This document shows positions 37,033 to 48,200 of a DNA stretch of 64,000 nucleotides, in pieces. The first letter of the stretch is position 1; every line of letters begins with the position of its first letter. Source of the DNA: Arctopsyche grandis (lineage: Eukaryota > Arthropoda > Insecta > Trichoptera > Hydropsychidae); assembly GCF_051622035.1 (NCBI RefSeq), contig NC_135367.1:7972501-8036500 (forward strand), written 5' to 3'. The translations under genes and the position numbers were made by a program. Below the pieces are notes generated by a model that worked only from the letters and a program-made list of their open reading frames with translations, searched no databases and was not told the origin of the DNA.

Positions 37033-37038
37033 TTTATT
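37033..37038 (-). terminator. Polyadenylation signal of protease gene 2
   Basis: AATAAA on the minus strand, about 90 bp after the stop codon, at the homologous place to gene 1. Confidence 0.6.
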
Positions 37039-37125
37039 ATATTAATCCCATCACCATATAGCCCAGTGTCCATACATCTTACATAAATTTAAAATAGATC
37101 TTTAAAAACTAATCAGTATTGAAAT

Positions 37126-40002
37126 TCATCCTGTAGTCGATATGCCAGTGATTCCTTGTATCCAAGACGTTACCACATTTACTTTGGCAAACACGGAAGG
37201 ACTCATAACATCACCACACGAGAGACCCTTAGTAGCAATGCCTACAAGAACCCTCTTGTTCACAATTGGTCCTCCAGTATCACCCTACGTGTAAATAAAA
37301 CTTCATGTTATTCGCAATTTGATACAAAACGATTTTTTTAATACTAAGATATGAAGAATTTACCTGACAAGCTCCTCTTCCGCCGAGTATAATTTTTCCG
37401 CCGCAGAACATCGTATCGGTTATTATCTCTCGAGATCCATACAAAAGTTGACATACTATATTTGGAATTACAGGAAGGATGACAGCTTTCAAATTATTAG
37501 GAAATAGTGTAGAGGATGACTAGATTTAAATGAAAGTGTTAAATTAATGCATGTATTCGTTGAGTGCATAAAAACAGTGGTCAGGATCAACTCTTAACAT
37601 CACCCACTCTTTATGTAACATTGCAAATATGAAATGTTTGGCTTCAAAATATGTGTTAAATATGTATATTATATACCAGTGAATTTACCCGGCTTCGCTC
37701 GGAACTGAAAAAGGATTCGGGAACCGGAACTGAAACAGGAATTCGGAACCGAAACTGAAAAAGAACTGAACTGGGATCCAGAACTGAAAAAGGAATCTGG
37801 ATTCGGAACCGAAAAAGGAATCGATATCCGGAACTGAAAAAATAATCAGGATCCGGAACTGAATAAAGAATCCGGATCTGGAATCGATATTGATAGGATT
37901 GAAATCAGAACCGGGAGTCAAAACTGAAATCGTAATTGTAAATAAAATGGCGTTTCGGATCCGGAACTGAAAAAGGAATCCGGATTCGGAACTGAAAAAG
38001 GAATCCGGATTCATAACTGAATAAAGAATCCGGAACAGGTTCCAAAAAAGGAATCGAAATCGGTATTGATATCGTCGTCATAGAAAATTTTCGATACGTC
38101 ATGGATTCTACCACCCAAACCTTACATACATACAAAGTCTTTTTCTAAATTACATATATTTACATATATTAGATTATATGGAAACAAGTAATCTTTCAAG
38201 TAAATAACCCTCAAACTTCGATTCCCAAAGGTCAAAAAGTGATATTAAAAAAATTCGGGTGTGACCAACCCATGACTTTATCTATGTATTTGAGGAATAT
38301 AAGAAGGTTACAAAACAAAATTCAATATTTAACGGTACAGACAGATTATGAAATACTAATAACTATGACATCGATTAAAATTGAGCGCAAATGTATGGAA
38401 ACTTGCACAAGACAATAGTTCTACTTTCGGTTGTCAGATTTTGTTCAAATTTTTTTTATACTTAAAATCACTATCAGTATTATACACATTAAATATCAAG
38501 AAAATAAAAATAATTTAAAAGGTCAAAATAAAATAATGAAAAATTGTTTTAAAAAAAAATACTACTTCCGGTTTACGAATTCTGACCAAAACCTTAGCAG
38601 ATTTAAGTTAGTATATTATAAAAATATTTAAAAATAAGTTATAAATATTATTATTTCTATTACATGTAAAAAAATTTAAGTTCCATTCAGTTAGCGGCTT
38701 GGGAGATAATTGAATTCAAAAAATTGAAAAAAGAGGATAACTATAAGGGGAATCCCCAAAATACACAGACACACACACACACACATTTTTTATAGATCGT
38801 GAAAACGTGATCAGAAATCGATTCTGAGTACACATCAGCTAAAATTTCGAGTTCGTATTTTCGCATGATGACAAAATTTCATCTATTGTTACTATGTACA
38901 TAGATAAAGTAAAAATTTAAAATATACGAGTCTCTTTGGCCAAAAGGAATAGCTTTTTTTTTCTTCCTTATATGTATACATGCATTTGTACATACAAATA
39001 AATTAAGCTATATGTATGTATGTATGAGTAAACTTTGTCACAAATTTCGTCAGCTTGAAATCAATTTATATTCAAATTACATATATGTATATCTATGAAA
39101 GATTTTGTGGGTAAAAATCAGAGTTTGCGAATTGTAATGATTTTATCCCTTTTGGCTCTTTGCTTGAAAATGGTGCCCAACCACTGTAATAGAATATATT
39201 TATTTTTACCATTGATAAACCCCATCCTGTGAATACCAGAGGGAGTATTCCTAATCTGGAACCCTGTGCCGGTAATAATATAGCACTTATAGTTGATCCA
39301 AAAGTGAAGGATCCGTTGATTTGAATCAATCCATAGTCATAGTCAGTTGTCGTGGAATTGAAAAGATTGTGAATAACCACTCTTGTCACATTGAATATTA
39401 CACCATCATAATCCATAAATTGAGTACCAGCTCTCACTGTCAAAGTGGTAATGTCTACACTGCAAAAAGAAAATATTTTTCACCAATACGCGCTTAGATA
39501 TTTTTTAAGCTTTGATATTTACGTAGATATACAGTGGGCGGCTGTAATAACCCAAGTATTTGATATGATAGCTCCAGCACACATACTGAAAATTGTATTA
39601 GCAGGTCTTATCAAAACCACGTAAGCATGATCTTTAATAGGTACGTAATCTCCACCAGCCACTTTCAAATTTTCCAGACTCCAATCGCCATAATGGTCGG
39701 AATGTTCGGAAAGTTCAGAAAACGGAGATTCTTCAATATAATCGAAACCTTTCAAAATATAAACAAATGTCAGTTTTCATGTAGAAATAATACATGTAAT
39801 TAGAAATGTTTAAAATATTTCATGTAACATCATTAATAAATGCAATCGTTTATTAAATAATTCACTAATTGTAATATAAAAATGTGAGCATTATTTTTGA
39901 AAAAATTCTACTTTAAAAATTTATATCTCAAAAACTATTACCTTTAGCAACGGTAACAACGACTAGTAGTCCGAAAAAGAATCTCAATTTGACTCCTGTC
40001 AT
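37126..40002 (-). CDS. Protease gene 2: secreted S1A serine-protease homologue, Thr at Ser195 and Ser214
   Basis: Exons: 40002-39942, 39748-39523, 39459-39210, 37519-37364, 37284-37126 (852 nt, 283 aa). Every exon has the same length as in gene 1. Signal peptide in exon 1, acidic pro-segment, activation site NLK|VAGG at 49/50. H92 (TAAHC), D137 (DYDYGLI), Thr234 (GDTGGP), Thr249 (GIATKG), Gly228 at position 189 and all six cysteines are shared with gene 1. The frame is open throughout despite many amino-acid differences (for example YVPIKDHAYVV against LATIENYAYHV), suggesting it is maintained and is not a decaying copy. Intron 3 is 1.69 kb because it holds family E plus a family C insertion. 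Confidence 0.88.
37668..38160 (+). repeat. Family E element with minisatellite, in intron 3 of gene 2
   Basis: It starts ATACCAGTGAATTTACCCGG and CTTCGCTCGGAACTG and ends ACATACAAAGTCTTTTTCTA. The GGAATCCGGATTCGGAACTG units differ in number and order from the gene 1 copy. Confidence 0.75.
38255..38925 (-). mobile_element. Family C insertion in intron 3 of gene 2
   Basis: It begins ATTCGGGTGTGACCAACCCA and ends CATAGATAAAGTAAAAAT. Duplicon A lacks it, reading from AAAAAAACTTACAATATTCG to GGCCAAAAGGAAT, so this is a clean filled and empty pair. ACTTTATCTATGTA occurs near both ends in inverted orientation, suggesting short terminal inverted repeats. Confidence 0.65.
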
Positions 40003-40046
40003 TTTCCGACGTTTCGTTGTTAAACGAATTGTCAAAGAAATGTATT

Positions 40047-40056
40047 GCCTTTTATA
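40047..40056 (-). promoter_or_regulatory. TATA box of protease gene 2
   Basis: TATAAAAGGC on the minus strand, 45 bp before the ATG. Confidence 0.75.
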
Positions 40057-40127
40057 CAAATTCGTAAAAAATAATTTGATTATGTACCGACCGGTTCGAA
40101 GAGAATTTTTTGTATTTTTTGAACATA

Positions 40128-40180
40128 TAACCAGTTTTTCAGGATGCGATACAATACAATATCGAGATCAACTTCCACTT
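40128..40180 (-). promoter_or_regulatory. Shared upstream block, gene 2
   Basis: ACCAGTTTTTC, GATGCGATACAATACAATAT and CAACTTCC, collinear with the gene 1 and gene 3 blocks. Confidence 0.5.
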
Positions 40181-40394
40181 TTTGATGAAAATGTTTTTGC
40201 AAGTTGTCGCTTTTGATGAACAAATTAAAAATTGATTATGAAAGAAGAATTCGCACGCGAATATTATTTTACACACGTATAATTTAAAAAATAAATTTAT
40301 AAAAAAAACTTCTATAACTAAGTTTGAAATGCAAATGTATAAGTACAGATAGATACGTTATCTGAAAAAAATTATAGAAAATTTAAATTTAAAT

Positions 40395-40750
40395 CAGTAG
40401 AGTAGTAAGAGGCTTTGGCCGCGTAAGTACGTATGTAATGATATAAAGGCGTCTTAATAATATATTTAATTACAATAATTTAAGCCGGGATCATAATTTT
40501 AATTGAAATCTTTTTGATTGAAATCCTAATCATGAAATCTCACACAGTTTATATATTTATAGTTTATATTTTTCGTACATTTGTTATTGAAATATTGTTT
40601 AAATTGCCTTTTTATTTTATTTTTTAATTATTTTTTTTATATTTTAGTACATCAGGTTTTTTAAACACATTTATTTTTTACATATTATTTTTATTTTATA
40701 AACAAAACATAGAAGAGGCTAGTTTTTAAAAAACTTTTTTTTACAATTTT
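40395..40750 (+). repeat. Family D hairpin element, copy 2
   Basis: GTAAGAGGCTTTGGCCGCG and a degraded right arm GGCGTCTTAATAATATATTT enclose loop TAAGTACGTATGTAATGATA. They are followed by TTTAAGCCGGGATCATAATT. It starts about 20 bp after the end of duplicon B. Confidence 0.6.
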
Positions 40751-41370
40751 TTTTATTTTATATGTTTTAGTTTTAGAGAATTTTATTTTTAAATACAATA
40801 TTATGTAATTATTATTTACAAATTATTTTAATTTGTTTATTGGTTGGGTTAATACGAAGAGTTCTTTAAATTGAGAAACCACCAATTCTCTCCGTAAACT
40901 TTCATCATGGGTATAGCAAAGTGCTCGGCTTGAAAGTTACCAATTCTTAAAGAATTCACAATGTCTACAAATAAGTTACCTCCTTTTTCTTCAATTCAAT
41001 TAATGAGAGAATTCACCACAAATTTGGTACCGGCCGCTAATCTTGTTGGTTGATTTCCTCTAACGGGTGGGAGAATCGATCATGCACAGCATCTCATATG
41101 GAACCATAGATATCTCATCGATAAATTGAAACCGAATATCAATGCAATATTATATAATTATTATTTAATTAAACTCATAGTCAGCCATTCATACATTCAT
41201 GCTGCACATGAGTCTCCAATGTTGTTTATAGCGTCCCAAATATTATATTTGGTTCGAAAATCCTCTTTCTCTGTCAATTATTTCTTTCTGTCAATTGTTT
41301 TTTTCTCTGTCACCCCTAAGACATACTTTGAGGCTATGTACATATGTACGTCAAATCTGAAGAAATGAAT
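40751..41370. other. AT-rich spacer
   Basis: No supported gene. The 80-codon frame at 41126-41368 is not recognisable. Confidence 0.4.
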
Positions 41371-41374
41371 TTTA

Positions 41375-41800
41375 TGATTATAACTAAACGATATGTAATT
41401 AACCAAACTAATGTAATTAAATATATTACTAAGAGGTTTGGGCCACCTAAGTACGTATGTATGTGATGATATAAAAGCGGCCCAAACCTCTTAGTAATAT
41501 ATTTAATCATATTAGTTTAAGCCGGGATCATAATTTTTATCTAAGCCCCAATCATTGAAAACTCTTTGATTGAAATATTAATCATGAAATCCCACATATT
41601 TGTACATTTGTTGTTGAAATATTGTTTAAATTGCCTTTTTATTTTATTTATATTTTAGTACATTAATTTATTATTTGTTAAAAACATTTATTTTTTTACT
41701 AGTTTTTTTTTACTAGAGTTTTTTTATTTTATAATTATATATCTTAATATTTTAAACAAAACTAAAAGGAGGTTTGTATTTAAAAAAGTTTTTTTTACCA
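41375..41800 (+). repeat. Family D hairpin element, copy 3, with near-perfect 40-bp arms
   Basis: The arms at 41405-41444 and 41479-41519 (outer AAACTAAT, inner AAGAGGTTTGGGCC) pair with only a few mismatches around a 34-bp loop. They are followed by TTTAAGCCGGGATCATAATT and an A/T-rich end. Confidence 0.75.
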
Positions 41801-42318
41801 CGGTTTTTTTGTCAAATGTTATTGTTGTTGCTGGCAACCCATTTGACGTTTGATTTTCTGGGCGAACACCGAATCTATCGTCCGAGCTATTTTAAAGAGG
41901 AACATTCTATTTATTTGCAAGGCAAAATATTTTAGAGATGGGCATTTGCATATAATGCAAATTGTTTTTACCAAAGTTTATATGGTCCAAACTTAATTGC
42001 AATTAGCTACGTTCCTTTTTTAATACATGTTCTCTTGATTTCTTTGTCAGTCCCCTGAAGAGTTGCGGCTCCACTATATATTTATTTAATTTTCATTCAT
42101 GAAAAATTATAAATATATTCATCGAATTATAAAAATAATAATTCTCTCATTGCATAATATTTTATAAATTAATATAACAAAACATGTGATAAACATTCTT
42201 TTTATTTTTCCTAGAACACAATAAAAATATTTTTAAGTACATAGCAGTGTCCTAATAGTATAATTTATTTTAACGAATCGATCAAAATTTTCAAGAATAT
42301 CATATAAATTTACTTTTT
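41801..42318. other. Spacer downstream of protease gene 3
   Basis: AT-rich, no supported feature except the poly(A) signal at its upper edge. Confidence 0.4.
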
Positions 42319-42324
42319 TTTATT
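42319..42324 (-). terminator. Polyadenylation signal of protease gene 3
   Basis: AATAAA on the minus strand, about 20 bp after the stop codon. Confidence 0.55.
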
Positions 42325-42342
42325 ATATTTTTGATTATTCCA

Positions 42343-43464
42343 TCAAAAAGCCGTGCTGATTCCAGTAACCCCCTGTATCCACGGTGTTGCTACAGACACT
42401 CGAGCATACACAGAAGGGCTCATAGCATCACCACAATTCATACCAACAGACGCTATTCCAATAACAACCCCATTGAAAATTGCTGCTCCTCCAGAATCAC
42501 CCTACAAATTAATACGAAAATGCAATAATACAAAATTTCAACTTTCAGGTAAAATTCTAAATCATACCTTACATGCTCCTTGTCCACCAAAAATCAACTT
42601 CCCAACACAGAACATCCTAGAAGTTATAGCCATCCTATTACCATACACAACACCACACAACGGGGTCTTTATTCTTTGAAGAAGCACAGATCTCAAAAGC
42701 GACGAATAACTACCAGACGTAGACTTAAATCAAAACGAACATTTATATGTTAAAATATCTATTGATTCAATTATATTTTTAAATACATAATAAATCTTGT
42801 TTACGGATGTGAGTCCCCATCCGATTGCTGCTATCGGGTAAATTGGTAAACGATAATGCTCAGATGGTAATACAGCGGAATATATTGTAGGGCCAAATAC
42901 GAGAGATTCATTGAGTTTAATCAATCCATAGTCATAATCAAATGTGTAGTTACTGAACAAAGAATGAACAGTCAAACTCGCTACATTAACGATGGAACCG
43001 CCGGAATCCAAAATAGATGTTCCAACTCTAACTGTTACAGCAGATGGATCGACACTAGAATTGAAAATAAATCAAATTTGCGACTTTAATTATCATATAG
43101 GAAAAGAATAGCATGTCGTTACCCAAAAATGCAATGACCTGCAGTCAATATCCATTTGGGTGATATAATTGTTCCAGCGCACATATTCGTAGTGGTATTT
43201 GCGATTTTTATTAAGCAATGATAACGATTGTTTTCAATCGTAGTCACATCCCCACCGGCTATTTTTAAATTTTCCGATACCCAATCAACATTTTCATCTT
43301 CCAGAGAGAAATTGAACTCATCGTCGTTGGCATCGTAAGCTTCGAAAAAAATCGAATCATTATATATGTATTTTAATTTCATTGAAACACATTCTACATT
43401 TATGTATACCTGTGACGACGACTACGATGAAGATTAAGACGAGACTCAATTCTGGACGAATCAT
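42343..43464 (-). CDS. Protease gene 3: secreted S1A serine protease with intact catalytic triad
   Basis: Exons: 43464-43410, 43339-43123, 43054-42805, 42723-42568, 42501-42343 (837 nt, 278 aa, compact introns of 66-81 bp). The signal peptide MIRPELSLVLIFIVVVVTG is followed by an acidic pro-segment and activation site NLK|IAGG (44/45). His57 is H87 (TAGHC), Asp102 is D132 (DYDYGLI) and the nucleophile is Ser229 in GDSGGA. Ser214 is kept as S244 (GIASVG). The residue at position 189 is Gly, implying chymotrypsin- or elastase-like specificity. Pro198 of GDSGGP is Ala, and there is one extra cysteine at 60. It is probably a digestive or hemolymph endopeptidase and the best model for the ancestor of the two Thr-bearing paralogues downstream on its strand. 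Confidence 0.9.
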
Positions 43465-43504
43465 ATTTATTTTAACCACTAATGAGTTTTCGTTGGAATT
43501 TGAT

Positions 43505-43513
43505 CCTTATATA
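43505..43513 (-). promoter_or_regulatory. TATA box of protease gene 3
   Basis: TATATAAGG on the minus strand, about 41 bp before the ATG. Confidence 0.75.
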
Positions 43514-43546
43514 CCTGGTAAAAAATGTTGAATTTTCGTATCGGAA

Positions 43547-43615
43547 AACCCGTTTTTCCGCGACGCGAAACAATCTTTATTGAATACTCGTAGTTATCGC
43601 GCGCAACTTCCTTTT
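43547..43615 (-). promoter_or_regulatory. Shared upstream block, gene 3
   Basis: AAACCCGTTTTTCCGCGACG and CGAAACAAT, then GCGCAACTTCC, in the same order as upstream of genes 1 and 2, although the rest of the upstream region has diverged. A GATAA-type motif (GCGATAACTACG on the minus strand) lies within it. Confidence 0.5.
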
Positions 43616-43998
43616 GTTGTGCGAAATTTATGCGAATCGACTCGCATAATGAAAAATATTTCTATTGTATGAAACGTTCTACTCTGTATAGTAGCTATCT
43701 GGTAGGTGGGTTTATTGTCCGTTTACCATTCGTAATAAATTCCGAATAAAACTACAGTTAATCATAGCACAAATTCAATAAATTAAATGTTAAAACAATA
43801 GCACAAACCAGAGTCATATATGTTGATTTAATAACAATTCTTCTTGGCAATAAAGATCATGACTACTTTGGATTGTTCATCTTCTTTTTATTCCAAATAT
43901 TTTGACATTCTACAAAATATAAGAGTATTAACTTGATCTTTAAAAGCTTTTTACTGTTCAAATATTATATCTAGTTATCACTATCCATTTTAGATATA
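43616..43998. other. Spacer
   Basis: No supported feature. Confidence 0.4.
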
Positions 43999-44445
43999 GC
44001 CAGCAGTATTGCTCGGTGGTTGCGTTTATGTTTAGCACCGAGAGGTTACCAGATCAGATCCCGTGGTAATATTTAATACTGCTGGTCAGACTTGGATATT
44101 TGTGACTCCAAGTTGATCGTTTCTTATCGGAGTTTGCCAATTTATCTGATTTCATTGTTGAAACGGTTCCTCCATCAAATTGGCAAAAATCATCCTACCG
44201 GCTGTCTCAAATATCTGAATTTGATTTATGTACAATATGTAAAAAGTATGTACAAGTTAAATCCATAGACATCACTATGGATTAATTAATTGTTAATTTC
44301 GTGTTCTTCAGTCTCTTGAAATACAGAGATTTACGTAATAAAAATGCTGCACTGTTTGTAATTAATTGTCTAGGAAGGCGCATTGGGGTCCACTTGTTAG
44401 GCCTTCCTGGTATATTCATATGTATGTAAAAATTAAAATAAAATA
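43999..44445 (+). mobile_element. Full-length tRNA-headed SINE, head type 2
   Basis: The head is GCCAGCAGTATTGCTCGGTG, GCACCGAGAGGTTACC and B-box-like CAGATCCCGTGGTAA. The body is CTGGTCAGACTTGGATATTT, TTGAAACGGTTCCTCCATCA and AATCCATAGACATC. The tail hairpin is CTAGGAAGGCGC and AGGCCTTCCTGG, followed by AAATTAAAATAAAAT. It is the best head-2 copy in the window. Confidence 0.8.
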
Positions 44446-44734
44446 TTATTTTTATTGTTAGCTTTATTATATTATCTGATTTTAATGTTTGTGTTAACGG
44501 CATTAATAACTTAACTTGGAGGTGATTTCTTACATCCATAGAAAATTTGAATATTTTCTGCAAGCTCTCAGATAAACATTTTGATATTGATTATAATATA
44601 CATATATGGTGTACTTGGAGAGTAAAGGTGATAAAAATTTCTAAAATCACCTATTTAATACGCAAAATACTAGACATGTAAAGTTAGAAGAAAATGAAAA
44701 CGATTAGAATGAATCTTATTGAATGAATACATCA

Positions 44735-44990
44735 TAATTATAAGTTTTTCATTAGCTCTGTTAGTTCAGTGATATTCCTGGCCGTCAAAAATGTGTGATC
44801 TGACCTTGAACCCCATTAACGTACTCATTAAAATTTACATCGGAATCTTGTGTTAGATCAGAGCAATGAGATCTAGCTATCTATACACCTATTTCTACCA
44901 CCACTTTGCAACTATTAGATCAAAAACTTAATCAGTAGTAAAAGTAGCTTTATTCACTCTCATTTACTATCATCTCATATAAGGTCACTT
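44735..44990 (-). repeat. Family B repeat, copy 3 (inverted)
   Basis: Reverse complement gives ATATGAGATGATAGTAAATG, TAGCTAGATCTCATTGCTC-like and CTAACACAAGATTCCGATGT blocks. It is collinear with 4320 and 49780. Confidence 0.6.
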
Positions 44991-45170
44991 TTAAGGTCAA
45001 TGAAGTCCACAAATAAAGCCCCTTACAATAAACCACCATCCTCCTCCAACGAATACATTCTGAAAGATATTTTCGTTGGAGAACGAGATGGATGTCCAGC
45101 AACATAGGACTAGACACATCAATATCATCTCATGTAATATATGTAAATTTAATAAAACAAGCTTTTATAC

Positions 45171-45418
45171 TGTTAGGGTGGTTGGAGGATCCAAAGAAAA
45201 GGCCAAAGTCGCTTCACAACTTTTATTGGTGATTCAAGAGATACACGCACCGCCAGTGCTCCGTCCGGAATGTCTTGATATGGCATAAGTACCTGCTTAT
45301 AAAGGGCAAGTCGCTCACTGCATCTTCGACATCCGGTTACTTCCCCATTGTTTAGGCACGTTCCCGGATATGCAGTCCCACGGTCCAAGGCATATAGTCT
45401 CACGCTATCGCGCTGTCA
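45171..45418 (-). mobile_element. Solo-LTR-like repeat, copy 2
   Basis: On the minus strand it runs from TGACAGCGCGATAGCG to CCAACCACCCTAACA, with CCCTTTATAAGCAGG (TATA-like) and CACCAATAAAAGTTGTG (poly(A) signal). It is about 40 bp longer than copy 1, mostly between the TATA-like site and the start. Confidence 0.45.
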
Positions 45419-45900
45419 GTAATAGATTCACTAATAGTCACCAATAGATTAAATAAATGACCCTATTTCGTGGCTCAACTATTGAAGTGTTTTGGGCAAA
45501 TCATACTTTTTAGCTATCAATTTTGGACATCTAATCATGCTACAATAGATTGCGGTTTATAACTCAATATAATCATCTGTTCTTATATGTTTCAGCACTC
45601 GAACATAATATTAATAAAGGATAAAAACTCCTTGTATCGGAATAACAGCTCTCTAGCGGAGATGGAATAATCGAGGTTAGCTCGGGAACCTCTCCGTGGT
45701 TAGCATTAACGCAACCACCAAGTTGCAATACTGACTCTTCATATGTACATTGTATATGCTATTTCATAATCTAAAATCGATTCAGGTAAAATCTATCAAT
45801 TATCTACCTACCTAATTAGGTACTCTTTCTATAACTTTTCCAAAGTTTCCACTTAGCAAGAATAGCAACAACTATTTTTCATCTCGGGTTGAAACTTCGG
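45419..45900. other. Spacer
   Basis: 45640-45740 contains GCTCGGGAACCTCTCC and GGTTAGCATTAACGCAACCA, reminiscent of an inverted SINE head type 2. It is too degraded to call. Confidence 0.35.
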
Positions 45901-46400
45901 CCGCATGGCGTCGAAACGGCACCGAAGTGACTTTTAATTCCTAGCTACGGCCCTGTTTACAAAACAAGAGCTATAAATTAAACCGAAAAACGGCTTGTCA
46001 AGCGCTAACCGCCTTCGAACATTATCAAACGTTTCCCGGTACAAGTTTTCCACTTTAGCGCCAACAAAACACTTTTTTCCATCTCACCTCGCCCTCTCTC
46101 GAGCTTCAGTCTTATTTGTGTGTGTGTATATATATTTTTTTTCACCTCGCCATTTTCATGCGAGGTACGTGTTACACCTTATTGAATCCTTAAATCACCG
46201 ACAATTCTAATTTCGACTCAAAATTCTACACGGCAAGTGAGAAAACGCTAAAAGCGGAAAAAAATACACACCCGGCAGCACTTTGTTCGAGTTTTGCACG
46301 AAACGACCCATTCGCAACTTGACACAAAAGTTTTACGCGACATATTTCACTTTACGCATCGATAAAAATTTATTTTTATTTCGAAAATAAATCACCCCAC
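45900..46400. other. Single-copy island
   Basis: GC-richer block with a 71-codon open frame and no recognisable product. Confidence 0.35.
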
Positions 46401-46604
46401 TTTTCCAAATTACCTACTGCTACAGACATCCATACCAGATGGTAATCAAAAACATTTTCGAAAGTAAAGCTGACAATGCCTACACATTTCACATTAAACT
46501 TTTTCATAAGCGTAAGTGAATAAATCATAAATATAATATATCAGAGCGTAAATCGCAGAAAGTTTTTAAAGCCGTACATATTTTGATGATAGTATAATTA
46601 CAAT

Positions 46605-46990
46605 TGATTTTTTACTTTATCTACATATGTACATAGTAACAATAGATGAAGATTTGTGATCATGCGAATATTCGAACTCGAGATTTTGACTGATTCGAAC
46701 TCAGATTCGATTACTGATCACGTTTTCATAATCTAGAAAAAATGTGTGTTACTGTGTGTGTGTCTGTGTATTTTGGGGATTTTTCGAACACCGTTATTCA
46801 TATCGAACTGAAACTTAGTATCGGTTACTGAAATTCTTATCGACACGATGTAAATTTTTAAGTTGACCGGAAATGGTACCTCCCCTTATAGGTGTCCTCT
46901 TTTTATGTTTTTTAATTCAATTATCTCCCACTCCTCTAACTGAATCGAAATGTAATAGAAATAATAATATTTTTTATATGCAACACTTAG
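46605..46990 (+). repeat. Family C element, 3'-truncated copy
   Basis: TTTTTTACTTTATCTACATA, ATTCGAACTCGAGATTTTGA, TGTATTTTGGGGATTTTTCG and GACCGGAAATGGTACCTCC, as at 18838. Confidence 0.65.
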
Positions 46991-48200
46991 AATATATGGG
47001 TAAAATCTCGCTGAATAAGTGACTGAACTTTCCCCAAGAAGCTTTCCTTATTCTTTGCTCTTTAATATTAATTGCTCTGCTCGAAGCAACGTGAAATTGC
47101 CATTCGACTTTCTCAACGTACTAATTATTCAACTCTGAACTGGAGAGCGAGAGAGACAATCTGTCTTGCAGATTTCATTGTTATGACTTTTTCGCTCAGT
47201 CGTCGTCTATTTTTATGAAAAGCCTTCCGTCGCACTGGAATACTTTTCAAAAATCGCTCAAAGAAGATAATAAAAAAGCGCCACAATTTAGAGATGCGCT
47301 AGACAACTTTTCCGTATACATACATATTTACATGAGTACGTACATGTGTCGTGAAACATAATAAAAAAAAATCGTCAATTCTCTTTTCGAAATGCGGATG
47401 CAGTGTGCGTGATGTGAATCGCTGATGAAATTTTCCATACAAAAGAATGGAAAACTCATCACAAAGGATATGCTCGGTTTTCATAACGCTGAAGGGATCT
47501 GCTGATGTAACGGGACTCGACAATCCTAACAACTCCAATGAAAGTTCGATACAATAGTCTATTTTTTCCCACTATTGTCCACCGGTGATGCGAGTCCTTA
47601 TTTGTTCCATTTAAACAACAACATAGCCTTCTCAGGTTTTTTCCCGCTTTTATTTCCATCAAAGTATGTATATACAACATTATGATATTACACGGTATAC
47701 ATATTTACATATGTACATACATAGATAATGGAATACACAATAAATCCAATTCATTATAGAATAAGCTGATTCAATTTTAATTAAGACATCATTAGAAAAA
47801 ACTCATATCAATCGTGTTATTTCCATAAAACAAAATGGTACTTAAATAATACAACATGAAAATTATAAATGAATTTTAATTCAAAATCTTTCATTGTTTC
47901 ATTTTAATCCCTTTTCCAACGATTATTTCCAGATTGTTTTTACTACACGAATCCTTATATTTATATAGTAAATAACCTTACTGCCTAATTTGTGCTATTT
48001 TTCAAACTTGTTATTTTACTCCTTGCTTATGTTATTAGAACTCCTTCTAATAGAAAGAAAGTTCTAATAGATATTATTATTAGAACTTTCATTCATTCAT
48101 TTCATTTTATTCATTTCCCTAATCTCCTTTTAACTCCTCAATTCAATTAGTTGTTTACTCTATAAAAAATTTTTTAATTTAATTTAATCTTTCATTCATT
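46991..48200. other. Mostly single-copy spacer
   Basis: 47040-47640 is moderately GC-rich with unsupported frames (79 and 73 codons on the minus strand). 47680-48200 is AT-rich. No gene or classified repeat. Confidence 0.35.

Larger units (their letters stand above)
36195..40372. repeat. Protease duplicon B
   Basis: Direct repeat of 29805-34276, starting 6.4 kb downstream of copy A. It contains protease gene 2 and a private family C insertion in intron 3. Confidence 0.85.
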
